A stretch of 64,000 nt of DNA, from positions 48,780,101-48,844,100 of the forward strand of contig CM069872.1 in the NCBI GenBank assembly GCA_036172665.1, given 5' to 3'. Shown here in pieces: positions 1-10,497 of this stretch. The position numbers and the translations under genes were made by a program. Position 1 is the stretch's first letter. Each line of letters starts with the position of its first letter. The stretch comes from Prosopocoilus inquinatus. Lineage: Eukaryota; Arthropoda; Insecta; Coleoptera; Lucanidae. The notes below the pieces were generated by a model, which was not told the origin of the DNA, did not search any database, and worked only from the letters and a program-made list of their open reading frames with translations.

Positions 1-383
1 TTGATAGACACTCAATTTACCAATAAGTTAACGTTATATTTGGTGAAGCGCCGTAGCTTTGAGGTTACAATATTCCAATTGAAGTGACATAATTGCCAGT
101 AATCTTCAGTATCCTTATTCGTTTATTTTCTAAAATCTTTATAAGAATTTCTTCTTCGGCAAATTTTATTTCGTTCATTTCAGGTTCATTTTTCTTAAGT
201 ATTTTGAATAGCTGTTCGTTTTCGTATGGATTAAAAAAAAAATAATAATGGTTCACTCCTCATTTGACTCAAACAAAAACAAAGCATTGTCAGCCTTCCT
301 TGCTTGAATCGTCATCCTGCATGATTAATTAATTACACATACAGATTCTTATCTTCGAACAACAACGCTAATTATAATTGCAG
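1..383. other. upstream flank / intron before the first visible Rho exon
   Basis: AT-rich sequence with no supported gene. The Rho gene at 384 enters through a splice acceptor (polypyrimidine-poor tract ending in CAG at 381-383), so this stretch is most likely the 3' end of an intron. The exon(s) carrying the start codon and the P-loop must lie left of the window. A 63-codon antisense frame here is low complexity and is not called. Confidence 0.5.
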
Positions 384-3300
384 ATGCGAATTGTATTCGG
401 TTTCGATCCCAATCGGAAACGATGACTGCACACTCATAATATCAGATACAGGAGGTCAAGAAAACTATGACAAGCTCAGGCCCCTATCCTACCGCAACGT
501 ACGTCGTCGTCAATATAAACATCGAAGGCCAATTATTAAAAAAAAACTGTTTTATTTTCCTCTTTTTAGACTGACATATTCATCATATGCTTCGCCGTCG
601 ATAACAGGGCCTCGTTTAAAAACATCAAGAAGAAATGGGTGCCGGAAATACGCAGTTACAAGCCGCATTCCATTATCATATTATTAGGTAAGTCACGATT
701 TCAAAATTGATTTAAAATATGCGTTTCTATTTCTTTTTTCTTTGGAGTTCTGCCTTTAGACCAAAACGTTCTGATTTTAATATAAAAAATATTTACTTTT
801 GCATTTTCTCTCTCTCTCTCTAAAATGTGTATTTTGTGAATTCAAAAGACGCTGTAAAATGGAATTTAAATATTTAAACAAATTTTAAATCATTTTAGTA
901 GTTTAGAGAACTCAGGCAAAAAAATCTTTTATACAACACAACCATTTAGGACTCGGCTCCTTCGTCGCCTCGCCCTTTAACACGATTCGTCCCTTAAAAC
1001 GTTATTTTGAATATTTTGATATACTGGGTGTCTCACGGCACTAGAATTTTTACTTTTTAATCGATTTACGTTAAGTTGAGAAAAGATAAATTAAGTAAGA
1101 AACGTAATTTTCTAACATACTACTGGCCGCCATAGCCCTACCGGTTTCGTCAGAATTGATAACAACTTTCTTATTTTAATTGGCTGTAAATAACTGTATA
1201 TTTTTAGATAATTTAAACCTATAGATGATTACGAGTCCGAATACGTATGATTTGGTAATTGTAAGTGATTGATTGGAATTATTTGATCGCATTAAATCGA
1301 AAATATACGATTTATAGTTTTCAAGATTGAACAAAGAAACCAAATACTAATCGCAAGTTAAAGCAGATGATAGCTAAAAAAAACAAAAGATGATCGATTT
1401 TGAGTCAAATCAATCAAGCCTTCAAAAAGAAATCGACTCTCAGAACTAAAGAAAACAAAGAAGCAAATCCAAAGGACGCGATTGAAACAAACGGCTTAAG
1501 AAAATAGAAAATTGAAAAACAAAAGAAAATCGGCCTATTTTAAGAAAGTACAACAGAATCAAATGAAACAAACTCTCAATAAAACCAGGCAAAAACTCAG
1601 AAGAGTCGCAAAACAAAGAAAATTCATTCCGAAAATCCTGAACATCAACAATTAAAGAAAATGACTAGGTTGACTAGCAGATGACGTCACTGAAAAACAA
1701 CAAAAGATGATCGAGTTTGTATCAAATCTTCCAAAGCACTCCAAACGACTCGTTTTTAAAAACAAAAGAGAAGCAAGGAACAAGCAGAATTCCACGAGCA
1801 CGACACGATCGAAACAAACGATTAGAAAAAAAAAACAATAAAAGAACAGAAAAAAGAACAAAAGAAGATCGACTTGATTCACGAAAACGTCCGCCTCAAG
1901 ATACGACAGAATCAACGGAAACAGACTCGCTATAAAACAAAGGAAAAGCTGAATAGAAGCAAGAACCAAGAAATCACCAATCGCAGCGAAAAGTGTCAAT
2001 TTTAAGAAAAAAGAAGGCGGAAAAATGTCTAGCAAAATGGTACAAAACAACTAGAAGAGGAGAAAAAAATGAGAGAAAAAACAGAGCCAACTGAAACATA
2101 ACCGGATAATAACGATCAAAGAGATAACAGTTTATTTTAGCTTCAGATTAAATTAAACGACGCGGGCGACGTGCTCAAGAAAAACAAAAGAATCTCGACT
2201 TGAATCATGAAAATTCTGCTCGACTCAGAATCAACTGAAACCGGTTTTCAATTAAATAAAGGAAAAATTCAATACGCAAATGCAAAAAAGAAAGTAAAAT
2301 ATTCGATCTCAAACATCTCGAACATCAACGGAAATTGAGAAAAAAGTAATACTAAGACTCTCGAAACAAAAGAGAACAAAGATAATCAATCGAAGCAAAC
2401 CTTAACAGACGTGATTGAAAGAAACGACCTTAAGAAAACAGATGCCTAGAAAAACAAAAGAAAATCGTGAAAATGCCTTCTTAGTGCTCAAAAAACAGAT
2501 GAGAATCAAAACAAACTGTAAATGAAACAAAAGAAAAACTCAAAATGTTCGAATTGCATTGGACCTTACTTCGATTTCGAGAGAAGTCGAGAATGGAGCT
2601 GTTTGGAATATCTTCACTAACATGAGAGATAGGAAGCAGCAAGATTCGAGGCAAACGACCGAAATGAGTGAAAAAATCCGAAAATAAAGAAAAAGAACAA
2701 GGCAAAAGAAAACCGAATCCGAAACCGAATCTTCGGTCGGATTCTACTTTCCAGATTAAACACAACAATATATTTCTTATCTTTTAAATTAGTATAAGGG
2801 TTCGAATTTTCTGGTTCTCATAAATAAAATAAATCAGGAACTAAAACGCAATATGATACAAAAGTGTAACGCAAAACAAAACACGTGCAAGGTTAGCCTT
2901 GAAGAATAGCGTCGTGTTAGAATTCTCGGAACTTTGCTGCGTCGCCGTGTAAACGAAAAACAAAGCAAAACCACACAAAACATCCAGAAAACGAAAAATG
3001 GGGGAAAAATATAGCCAACTAAAACATAACTGGATGATAACAATCGAAGAGATAACAATTTATTCTAGCTTCAGAAACTAAACGAGGCGAGCGACGTGCT
3101 TTCGAAAAAACAAAAGAATATCTACTTGAACCATGAGAATGCTTGACTCAAAATCAGCTGAAACCAGTTTTCAATGAAATAAAGAAAAAGTCAATACGCA
3201 GATGCAAAAAAGAAAGTAAAATATTCGATATCAAACATCTCTCGTACGTAGATAAAAATTAAAAAAAAATACTAAATAAAGATGGTGATGTCACTGAACA

Positions 3301-5770
3301 GAAACCATAGATGAGCGATTTTGAGTCAAATCAATAAAGCATTCCAAAAACAATCGACTCTCGAAACAAAAGAGAATAAAGAAAGCCAATCGAAGGACAC
3401 CTTAACGGACGCGATCGAAAGAGACGACTTTAAGAAAACAGACGCCTAGAAAAACAAAAGAAAATGCCTCCTCACTGCTCAAAAAATAGAAGAGAATCGA
3501 TCAAAACAAGCTGTAAATAAAATAAAAGAAAACAGAATCGATCGAAACAAACTCTAAACGAAACAAAAGGAAAACTCAAAACAATTGAACTGCATTGGAC
3601 TTTGCTGCAATCTACTTCGGTTTTGAGAAAAGTCGAGAATGGAGCTTCTTGGAATATAACTTGGCTCTTCACTAACATAAGAGATAGAACTAGCAAGATT
3701 CAATGCAAACGATTGAAACGAGTGAAAAGAAAATCCGAAAACAAAAAAAAAGAACAAACCAAAAGTAAACGCTTGACAAACTCGCAATAAAACAAGAAAA
3801 AACTCATTAGTAGCAAGGAGAAAACGTGAATCTGAAACAAATTGCAATCAGTTTTGAGAAAAAAAGACAAAATAAATAAAACGACTAAACAAATGAAATG
3901 CGTTCTCAAAAATCAGACGTAAATAAAAACAAAAAAAATTGAAATTGAAGCAAATTGGACAATGTCTGTCACCGTTCTGTTCGATTTCGAACAAAACAAA
4001 AAAAAAACACTTCGAGGAACTCGATTCGTACAACCAACTGATTAAGGGACGCCAAATGATGATAATAATAATAAATAAAACGATGAAACAAATGAAATGC
4101 ACTCTCAAAAATCAGACGTAAATAAAGGCAAAGAAAAACTGAGACTGAAGCAAATTTTATAGTCATTAGCAGGGAAAAGAATTCGGGACACTTGTTTCGC
4201 GAACAATACGAAAATTTAGTACTCGGACCGTATTAGCCCCGCCCACAATAATCTCTGATGAAATGAGAACGCACTCCTTCCCCTCAGACTTAATAATAAT
4301 TCAAGGTGATGAGAGCAAATCAGCGTTAAAAGTATCCAACACTAGGCGGCCTGAATTCTTTTCCCTGGTCATTAGAAAACGTTCGATGTCGAACAAAACA
4401 AAAAAAAAACTTTCCGAGAAACTCGACTGGTACAGCTGATTAGGAGACGCCAAATGATAATCGATCATACAAATAAAATGCACTCTCAAAAATCAGACGT
4501 AAATAAAAGCAAAAAAAATTGAGATTGAAGCAAATTGGATAATGTCAGCAAAAGAACGTTCGATTTCGAACAAACCAAAACAAATACTTCAAGAAACTCG
4601 ATTGGTACAATTGATTAGGGGTCGTCAAATGATAATCGGTACAACTAAAATGCACTCTCAAAAGTCAGACGTAAATGAGAGCAAAAAAATTGAGATGGAA
4701 GCGAATTGGATAATGTCATCAAAAAAACGTTCGACTTCGAACAAGTCAAAAAAGAAACACTCCGAGAAACTCGATTGGTACAACTGATTAGGGAACGCCA
4801 AAGGGCCTAATGACGTGATTTAAACGTCTTCTGAGACCTTGACCTTCCCTTGATGAACTACTGAATTGAGTTGCACGCTTGCTCGTTGTATTAGATGTGC
4901 TCTATTGGTTTTATCATCGAACCTTATGGTTAAATGTATCCTTATTCTATGTTTGATGGGGTACGACATTTTTACCTTCTGGGATTGCTCTCTCTGCATG
5001 ACGACTGTGCTTCGAACTTGATGGTATTAAACATCACATGGACTCACAATGATCCAAAGGTTCTAAATACCATATGATTTTTTAAATTTTAGATAAAGGT
5101 TAGCCATGAACAGCAAAGTGCATATAAATTTAGTCGTAGAGGACGACAGTATGGACAGGAAAAGAGGAAATGGCAAACCTACAATCAGAACTAAAGAAGT
5201 TATTGGAAATTCTACAGTAAATTTTTATTTATTGAGGTATTTCGCACTATACGTTTTGCTTTCCAGGCCCTCCCTTTATATAAAATTTAAAAAATCCTGC
5301 GGTTTATACTAATATATAGGGTGTTCCCTTTAAAATAAAAACTTGATATGATGTTTTATGACCGGTTAGTAGTATTATTGCTTCCAAATTTCATGTAAAT
5401 CGATTGAAAAATAAATATTTTAGAAGGGTTGAACGTGTAGCGTTGGACACCCGGTGTAAACTGTGTAAATTGAAGCAAATAGAAATAGGGTTGCATAATA
5501 TTTTGGCTTAAAACAAACGAATTAATTTCAGGGACTAAAATAGATTACCGAGAGAAACATCCGGATTGTATAACGACAGAGGAGGGTGAAGCTTTGCGCA
5601 AGCAAGTAAAAGCAGACATATACGTGGAATGCTCCTCAAAGCAGATGGTGAACGTAAGCCGAGTTTTTGCAGAGGCCATTCGGTTGTTCCTGAGGAACAA
5701 GAGGCGAAACAGGCGCTCGATTTTGCGCTACAAGAAGTTGTGCTGCTGGAAATGCCTGCTCAGCCTCTAA
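384..5770 (+). CDS. Rho-family small GTPase, 5'-partial, three visible exons
   Basis: A membrane-associated GTP switch of the Rho family, known for control of actin. Exons are 384-498, 570-687 and 5532-5770. Donors are GTACGT at 499 and GTAAGT at 688; acceptors are TTTTTAG and TTTCAG. Phases agree: intron 1 is phase 0, and intron 2 splits a Gly codon (G + GG). The visible product is about 156 residues. It shows YSVSIPIGNDD (end of the effector region), DTGGQENYDKLRPLSY (switch II, usually DTAGQ), TDIFIICFAVDNRASF, WVPEIR, LLGTKID (G4, usually TKLD), and ECSSKQ at the G5 position. The P-loop exon lies upstream of the window. The tail is basic and ends CCWKCLLSL with no CAAX box, so palmitoylation rather than prenylation is plausible (inference). 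The second intron (4.8 kb) is mostly satellite DNA. Divergence from textbook RhoA/Rac/Cdc42 suggests an atypical, insect-specific member such as a RhoL-, RhoU- or RhoV-like paralogue. Which one cannot be settled here. Confidence 0.87.
688..1369. other. intron sequence with a half MITE terminus
   Basis: Start of the second visible Rho intron. It is AT-rich and mostly unremarkable. At 1022-1036 it carries ATACTGGGTGTCTCA, the same terminus as the nested element at 39438-40031. No partner end was seen nearby, so this looks like a fragment. Confidence 0.4.
1370..3840. repeat. A-rich macrosatellite, period about 925 bp, degenerate
   Basis: The plus strand is rich in AAACAAAAGAAAA-type words. Matching landmarks recur about 925-930 bp apart: GGCGACGTGCTCAAG near 2165 matches GAGCGACGTGCTTTC near 3090, and the ACATAACCGGAT block near 2096 matches ACATAACTGGAT near 3025. 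Shorter internal copies start near 1385, 1707 and 3310 with GATGATCGA or GATGAGCGA words. Many antisense frames with Phe/Leu/Ser-rich products are by-products of the A-rich strand and are not genes. The array lies inside the Rho intron. A rearranged copy lies at 13219-14040. Confidence 0.75.
3880..4800. repeat. tandem array of about 172-200 bp units
   Basis: Units begin with AAATGC then CTCTCAAAAATCAGACG at about 3896, 4095, 4478 and 4650. Each continues through a TTGAAGCAAATTGGA block, a CGTTCGATTTCGAACAAA palindrome, and ACTCGATTGGTACAACTGAT. The third interval is long (383 bp) because a transposon sits at 4170-4367. No coding content is supported. Confidence 0.8.
4162..4375. mobile_element. 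hAT-type MITE, 198 bp, with 8-bp target duplication
   Basis: The element is 4170-4367. It begins CAGGGAAAAGAATTC and ends with the reverse complement GAATTCTTTTCCCTG. It is flanked by GTCATTAG at 4162-4169 and again at 4368-4375, a perfect 8-bp target-site duplication typical of hAT transposons. It has no coding capacity, so it is a non-autonomous MITE. It interrupts a tandem repeat unit, so it is younger than the array. Related copies are at 22136-22483 and 39330-40359. Confidence 0.85.
5310..5460. mobile_element. short MITE-like element with GGGTGTTC termini
   Basis: TAGGGTGTTCC near 5317 faces TTGGACACCCGGT near 5445 as imperfect inverted ends about 140 bp apart, in AT-rich intron DNA just before the last Rho exon. 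Similar ends occur at 21399, 51720-51890 and 57566. The target duplication is unclear. Confidence 0.4.
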
Positions 5771-6822
5771 GCCCAAGTTATACGTATTGTATTTACGCTT
5801 TATTTTATTTTATTATTTTTTTTAATATAAGTTTTGTATAATTCGATACGTTTTTCCAAATCCCCCAAAGCGCCGAAATTAATTTCCGAAATTGTGTGAC
5901 AGGAGCACCTGGGTTTAATTCCGTGTTTCGATTAAAACTTCGGCAAAGGTCAGCGTAATTTATTATTTCTGCAAAAAGGTCACGCTCTGCGCAATAAATA
6001 ATTTACGTGGCGCAATTTAAAAATTCTAAACAAGGCAGGAAACGTCGTCGCCGCCGCCGCCGCCGCTATTGTTTCAACAACAGATTTATGCGTCGCCCTA
6101 TAAATCTCGACCCCAACGAAATATCTGTCGGGGGATTCCATCGAGAGCCGGTGGTGCATTTTTTGAATTGATCCCGATTTATTTCCGGTCAGTGCAAACT
6201 CGCTTGATTAAATAAATAAGAGACGGACGAATCTACAAGAACCGGAGGAGATATTAAATCTCGTTCTAAATTGAAACGTCTTCCTACGCCTCCTCCGTTT
6301 ATCAAATACTACATACCTACTTATTTTCGACGCAGTAGCGTTTTATTAAATTTTATATTACGACGAGTTGCTGCTGGTTTGGGGGGCGCAGCAATAAGTT
6401 ACGACGAATAATATAAACAATTGAAACAAACGTGCAGGACCGGAGTTTGTTAATTCGATCGAATTCAGGGGGGCCTCAGATTTGAGTGAAGTGGAGAGAA
6501 AGAAGTTGCATTAATATTCGTTAGTAACGGACTGGCGGGGGTTGTTTGTTATCGTGTGCACGTTTCGTCACTAATGAGTTCACATCACTCGAAAATTAGT
6601 TAATCTAAATGCGTCTTAGGAATACGTGCGTTTGCTTTCAGATTCCGACTGTTTGTTTGTTAAGTTTCTCAGACGAATAAATAAGAATTTTCAATTTCAC
6701 AGCCAACACGCGAAGCTGACATTAAGAAACTTCATTGTTTGATGGAGGAACCGCTTCGTCAAAATTAGGCTGCCCGAACTCATAACCAGGTCGGGTAGAG
6801 TCTGAAATGATTGTAATTTTTA
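5771..6822. other. 3' flank of the Rho gene; single-copy sequence
   Basis: No gene is seen. A polyadenylation-like AATAAATAAT lies near 5994, 225 bp past the Rho stop. A (CGC)n run lies at about 6048-6066 in a GC-richer stretch (6000-6450). Several TAATTAAT-like words are present. It could hold the 3' UTR and regulatory DNA, but nothing specific can be assigned. Confidence 0.4.
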
Positions 6823-7160
6823 TTATAGGGCAGTAAGATTGTCTGGATCTACGTTGGTAAATCTGATTCCTTTCTTGGCGCCTGCGGAGGTAACTTTGAC
6901 AACGCTAGAAGGTTTCTTTTCTTCCGTCCAAATTCCTTGCTGCCATGAGGTGGTTGAAGCGGCGATTCCTTTGCTGAATTCGATTTTGTCTTGTACGGAC
7001 CTGGCAACCCCTTTGGTTTGGAACTTTCAACGTCTCCTCAATTTGGGGCTTTAAGCGCCTCCACCACGTCACGGAAAGCCTTCTGGGATGACGACAGGAG
7101 TTTCTGGAGACGATGCAATTCTACTCTTGAGGCCTTATTCCCGAATCGAGGAACAAACAG
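6823..7160 (-). pseudogene. decayed coding fragment, product not recognised
   Basis: Two adjoining minus-strand frames look protein-like. The first (7160-7038) follows an acceptor-like TCTCTTAG and includes ELHRLQKLLSSSQKAF and DVVEALKAPN before a TGA. The second (7026-6823, a different frame) includes SVQDKIEFSKGIAAS, WTEEKKPSSVVKVTSAG and FTNVDPDNLTAL before TAA. Composition is balanced, with Lys, Ser, Thr and charged residues, unlike the antisense shadows around it. Two breaks (one stop, one frame change) within 340 bp suggest a pseudogene or retrocopy. The family is not recognised, and it is not MCT-like, so it is not taken as a further exon of the transporter. It could also be chance. 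Confidence 0.3.
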
Positions 7161-8967
7161 CTAAGAGAATGTGACGTCAAAATGACGCAGGGTCTCGTAC
7201 AAAACTGTAGGTGCTTTCTTTCACTTAAAAGTTTGAATCGTGTTTCGAATAGTTTGGACTTGAATATCGTAGTTGTTGCAACAAAATACCTGACTTGAAT
7301 TTTTGATTAACAGTTCATTTGTAAATAACCATAATTCAAACTAAACAAGTTTTAAAAATAGGGAGATTCAAAGAAGAGTGTGTTTGTTTTTGAATCAAGA
7401 CACGTTTGGATTACGATTTTGTGAGCGAAAGAAAGCAACTAATATAAATCGTAAAAGAATTAAGTCAGTTTGACGTCACGTTCTCTTGCGAGTTTATTCC
7501 CTCGATTCGACAATTACAGGCCTCTGAGAAGTCGAGGGCCGATGGCGACGTGATTAAAGATACAGGGACGATGATGGTTTCAACCCAGGGGAAACGACGA
7601 TGATCATCATCGAGGCCGGGCGAGGCCCTTTTCGTGAATCGCACCTACAGCTTAATAGACGACTGAAGTTTCAAAAATTGGCTCAGCTTATTTGTACGCG
7701 TCTTTTACAAAATTCTGTTGCGAAATTACCCTGAGTACGCGGAATCCTTGCGTGCGTGCGTTCCCGTTTGCTCATAGTTTAGGTTTGGTAACTGGAATGT
7801 GATTGCGCACTGATTAAACACTCATAAGTTTACGAGTGTTCCATAATTTTCAAATGGTCTTGCTTTATGAAAATCTAATCGTACAACAATCAAACGCTAT
7901 CCTTTCTAAACACACAACTTAAAATCGATTCGAAAACTACTTGAATTTGTTGCAACCGGAAATCTCAAGTTGACGAACGCCTCTCGAGCCAACTAAGCTC
8001 GAGCTTAGGTAGCGCTCGCATAACTCAATCTCAAAGTTTGTCTTTGAATCATTAATTAAGATAAATTGCCCAATTAATAATGTACCTAGCTCCTAGACTA
8101 TTCAAAACTTCCGCCCCCTCCCCCTCTCGCCCCCCATCCCTCCCGACACCTGGTCGAATGAATTCCTCCGACTCCCATTCCAATACAAAATTTACTTCCC
8201 TAATTCCAGACGCAGTCGCCCGCTCCCGAAACAATGTGGCGAACTCGATGAAATAAATAAGTTCCGGAAGTTCCGGAGCGTTTGGAAAATGCAGCGACGA
8301 GGTAAACCGCGGAGCGCGTGAAGAGAAGCACTCATTATAATCATTTCCTTTGTAAATGACGCACGTGAGCGTTCCTTTCCGCTGATAAAGGCGCGTCGTA
8401 AATCACAATTTGCTGCATCGTATGTCTTCCCGTTTTTCATTACGACGAGGGCGGGGCGGAGGGGGGGGGGGTTGTCAGGGGGCGATTGTTTATACCGAAA
8501 CGCAGCTTCTCCGCTCCCACGGACGCGCAATCCCAATTAACAGCCCCCATTTTTAGTTGTCGTCGTCGTCGTGTCCTAATAATAACCGAAGGTCATCAAC
8601 CCTGCGATTATAAGCGTTCTTCATTTCATCGCTGTGAGAATATTATTTTTAGCGCAAATTCAACATTATGATTCACCCTGTATATGACGGCATCAAACAA
8701 AGTACGCTGGTGTTGTTCGTCTCGAGCGATTACATGATATTTTACAAGCAAACTGAAGTGACAACTTGCGATAGCTCTATTTCAGTCATCCTTTTGCATA
8801 ATTCCATTGTCGTTTGTGACACACCTCCCCTTCCTACGCCTGTAATGTACAGTCATCTGTAACTAAAATGCAGCTCAAGGCTTAAATTAAAAAAAAATTG
8901 TCGCCTGCTTACTTATAAACTCACCAACCGTCGTCAAATAATTCTAAGCCGTTTCTGCTTATTTCTA
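7161..8967. other. intergenic, no gene seen
   Basis: No supported gene. A poly-G run lies near 8460-8471, with pyrimidine-rich sequence at 8105-8150. Two antisense frames (8052-8536) use G/C-rich low-complexity sequence and lack recognisable domains. GATGATCATCATCG near 7600 is a short palindrome. Confidence 0.4.
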
Positions 8968-9042
8968 AGATCGGAATCACATATTTTGACGTCATCAATA
9001 AGAGTTTGGGTTTGCGTAGAAAATAATTTACATTATTTTACA

Positions 9043-9440
9043 GATTAAACAGCGACATCCTACCATCGCTTTTGATCTCAAATTGCAGAAGGGATTCACT
9101 GCAATCAAAAACGATTTGCAACAATTTTTTTTTTAAACTTTCATTATGCTTTGACAGCAAGCATGGCCGCCTTGTATGGGACGACTTATTATATAGCAAA
9201 CTCGCTTCAATTTGTCAATCCTACTACAATGTCAGGTCAAAAAGCGATCGTAGGATGTCGCTGTTTAATCTGTGCATTACTATTACATCGCAATTGCGAT
9301 TAACCTTGGTCGAATCGTTTTGGTTTGCGGTGGAACTCTCGAGCTACACTTTTGCTGATGAAGCCCCAAATAGGGCTGAAACAGCTGTATAAAGGCTGCT
9401 CGAGGGATTCACTGCAATCAAAAACGATTTGCAACAAAAT
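9043..9440 (+). mobile_element. retrozyme-like element: 313-bp monomer plus partial second copy
   Basis: The block GATTCACTGCAATCAAAAAC and its extension into ACGATTTGCAACAA occurs at about 9093 and again at 9406, about 313 bp apart. One full monomer is therefore followed by the start of another. The monomer ends in a hammerhead ribozyme (9336-9406). Arms of about 35 bp containing AAACAGCGACATC and its complement (9043-9077 and 9235-9270) can fold on each other. A small non-coding element in partial tandem with one hammerhead per unit is the layout described for metazoan retrozymes (family knowledge). Assignment here is inference. A homologous copy lies on the minus strand at 38194-38420, and a fragment at 48945-49012. 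Confidence 0.6.
9336..9406 (+). ncRNA. type I hammerhead ribozyme
   Basis: A self-cleaving RNA motif. The core is CTGATGA at 9355-9361, stem II AGCCC/GGGCT (9362-9366 and 9373-9377) with loop CAAATA, and GAA at 9378-9380. A 4-bp palindromic stem III is formed by ACAGCTGT (9381-9388), with A at 9389 as the residue before the scissile bond (NUH = GUA). Stem I has an inner helix CTTTTG/TAAAGG (9349-9354 and 9390-9395), an internal loop TACA/CT, and a perfect outer 7-bp helix CTCGAGC/GCTCGAG (9338-9344 and 9398-9404). All invariant core positions are present. The loopless short stem III implies that cleavage works best in a dimeric transcript, as in retrozymes. An internal loop in stem I facing loop II is the usual arrangement for tertiary contacts. 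Activity is untested. Confidence 0.85.
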
Positions 9441-10497
9441 TTTCTATAACATTTTTTTACGTAATCCTTTCCGGAACAATTCTTCTTCGTAAGGGGGCGG
9501 CACAGCACTGCCAACTCGCCAAATTTCAAATTCGAATTTTTATAGAAAAAATTGTATTTATTTTGTCGTTGAAAATCGTGTTATCCAGATTTGACGCTTT
9601 GACAGAATACCTCACAGCAGTTTTGAATTATTAATAAGTTTACTCTTTTCGTTTTTTTCTTTTTTATTTTTTAAAATTGTTATTTTTTCTTTCGTCAATG
9701 CCTACGTGTACGATCGTCATTTGTTTTTTTTTTCTCTTCTTTTTTCGTTTTCCATTTTTTGTTTCAATTTCCATTCCGATTACGTTTTTCCAAAATAAAA
9801 CGAAAATGTTCTTTTTTGTTTTTATTTCATTTGTCTTATATTTTCCAACTGAATAATTAAAAACTTTTTACAATCAGCAATCGTTGCTGTTGAGTTATGA
9901 TTGTAATTTATCTTTTTTTATGTGTTCTTTTTTTTTGTAAATTTCTAATTACTGTTGTGTCTTGAATTTGTAATGTTTTTTTTATGTAATAATTGTCCTT
10001 AGGAATTTTTATTTATTTTACTTTTTCTCGACTGCTAAAAAGTACTTCAAGTTTTTTCTTATGTTCAATTGTTTACCTTCTTCATAAATGAAATAAGTAT
10101 AAAACCTTTAGAAATTTTATTTTGTCTCGTGTTTGATTGCTTTTCTCGATTATCAAAAAAATCACTTTTTCCTTATTTCTGATTGTGTTCCTTTTTCTTT
10201 CATTTTCAATGTTTGCTATGAATGTTTCATTTTGAATGTTTGCTATTAGTTACCATCTTTAGAATTATTAAGTCGGCACTTTTTGAGTTTTATCGCGCAC
10301 GACTAAATGTAAAAAATGAAAAGAAATTTCATTTTCGTTCTTTTCGCTCTTCGAAAAATCCAAAATCGATTCTGAAGATAAAATAGTACATAGTACCATT
10401 TATTAATATAATTATATGGCTGGCAGCATGGCTGCGGAGCTGCAGCATGACGAGCGTAGCCCAATGTTGGCCTCAAAATATGTGATTCCGATCTCTA

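Larger units (their letters stand above)
8965..10497. mobile_element. candidate DNA element, 1.53 kb, 23-bp terminal inverted repeats
   Basis: The left end AGATCGGAATCACATATTTT (from 8968) recurs as a reverse complement ending at 10494; the match is about 23 bp. CTA flanks both sides (8965-8967 and 10495-10497), consistent with a 3-bp target duplication. The interior holds no transposase and is T-rich from 9620 to 10250. It encloses the hammerhead-bearing unit at 9043-9440. The boundaries are well matched; the superfamily is not identifiable. Confidence 0.5.

Noticed and set aside
1652..4166. Many Phe/Leu-rich minus-strand frames resembling membrane proteins
   Set aside because: They arise from an A-rich plus strand (TTT and CTT codons in reverse) within a tandem array.
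5106..5312. Possible alternative Rho exon beginning MNSKVHINLVVEDDSM
   Set aside because: A stop follows at once in the phase needed from the upstream exon, and its end phase does not fit the exon at 5532.
6839..7054. Plus-strand frame of 71 codons
   Set aside because: Leu/Ala-rich antisense of the more protein-like minus-strand frames.
9378..9400. Alternative stem III pairing CAGC with GCTG at 9395-9398
   Set aside because: It would place C instead of the required U before the cleavage residue and disrupt the perfect stem I. The palindrome ACAGCTGT fits every constraint.
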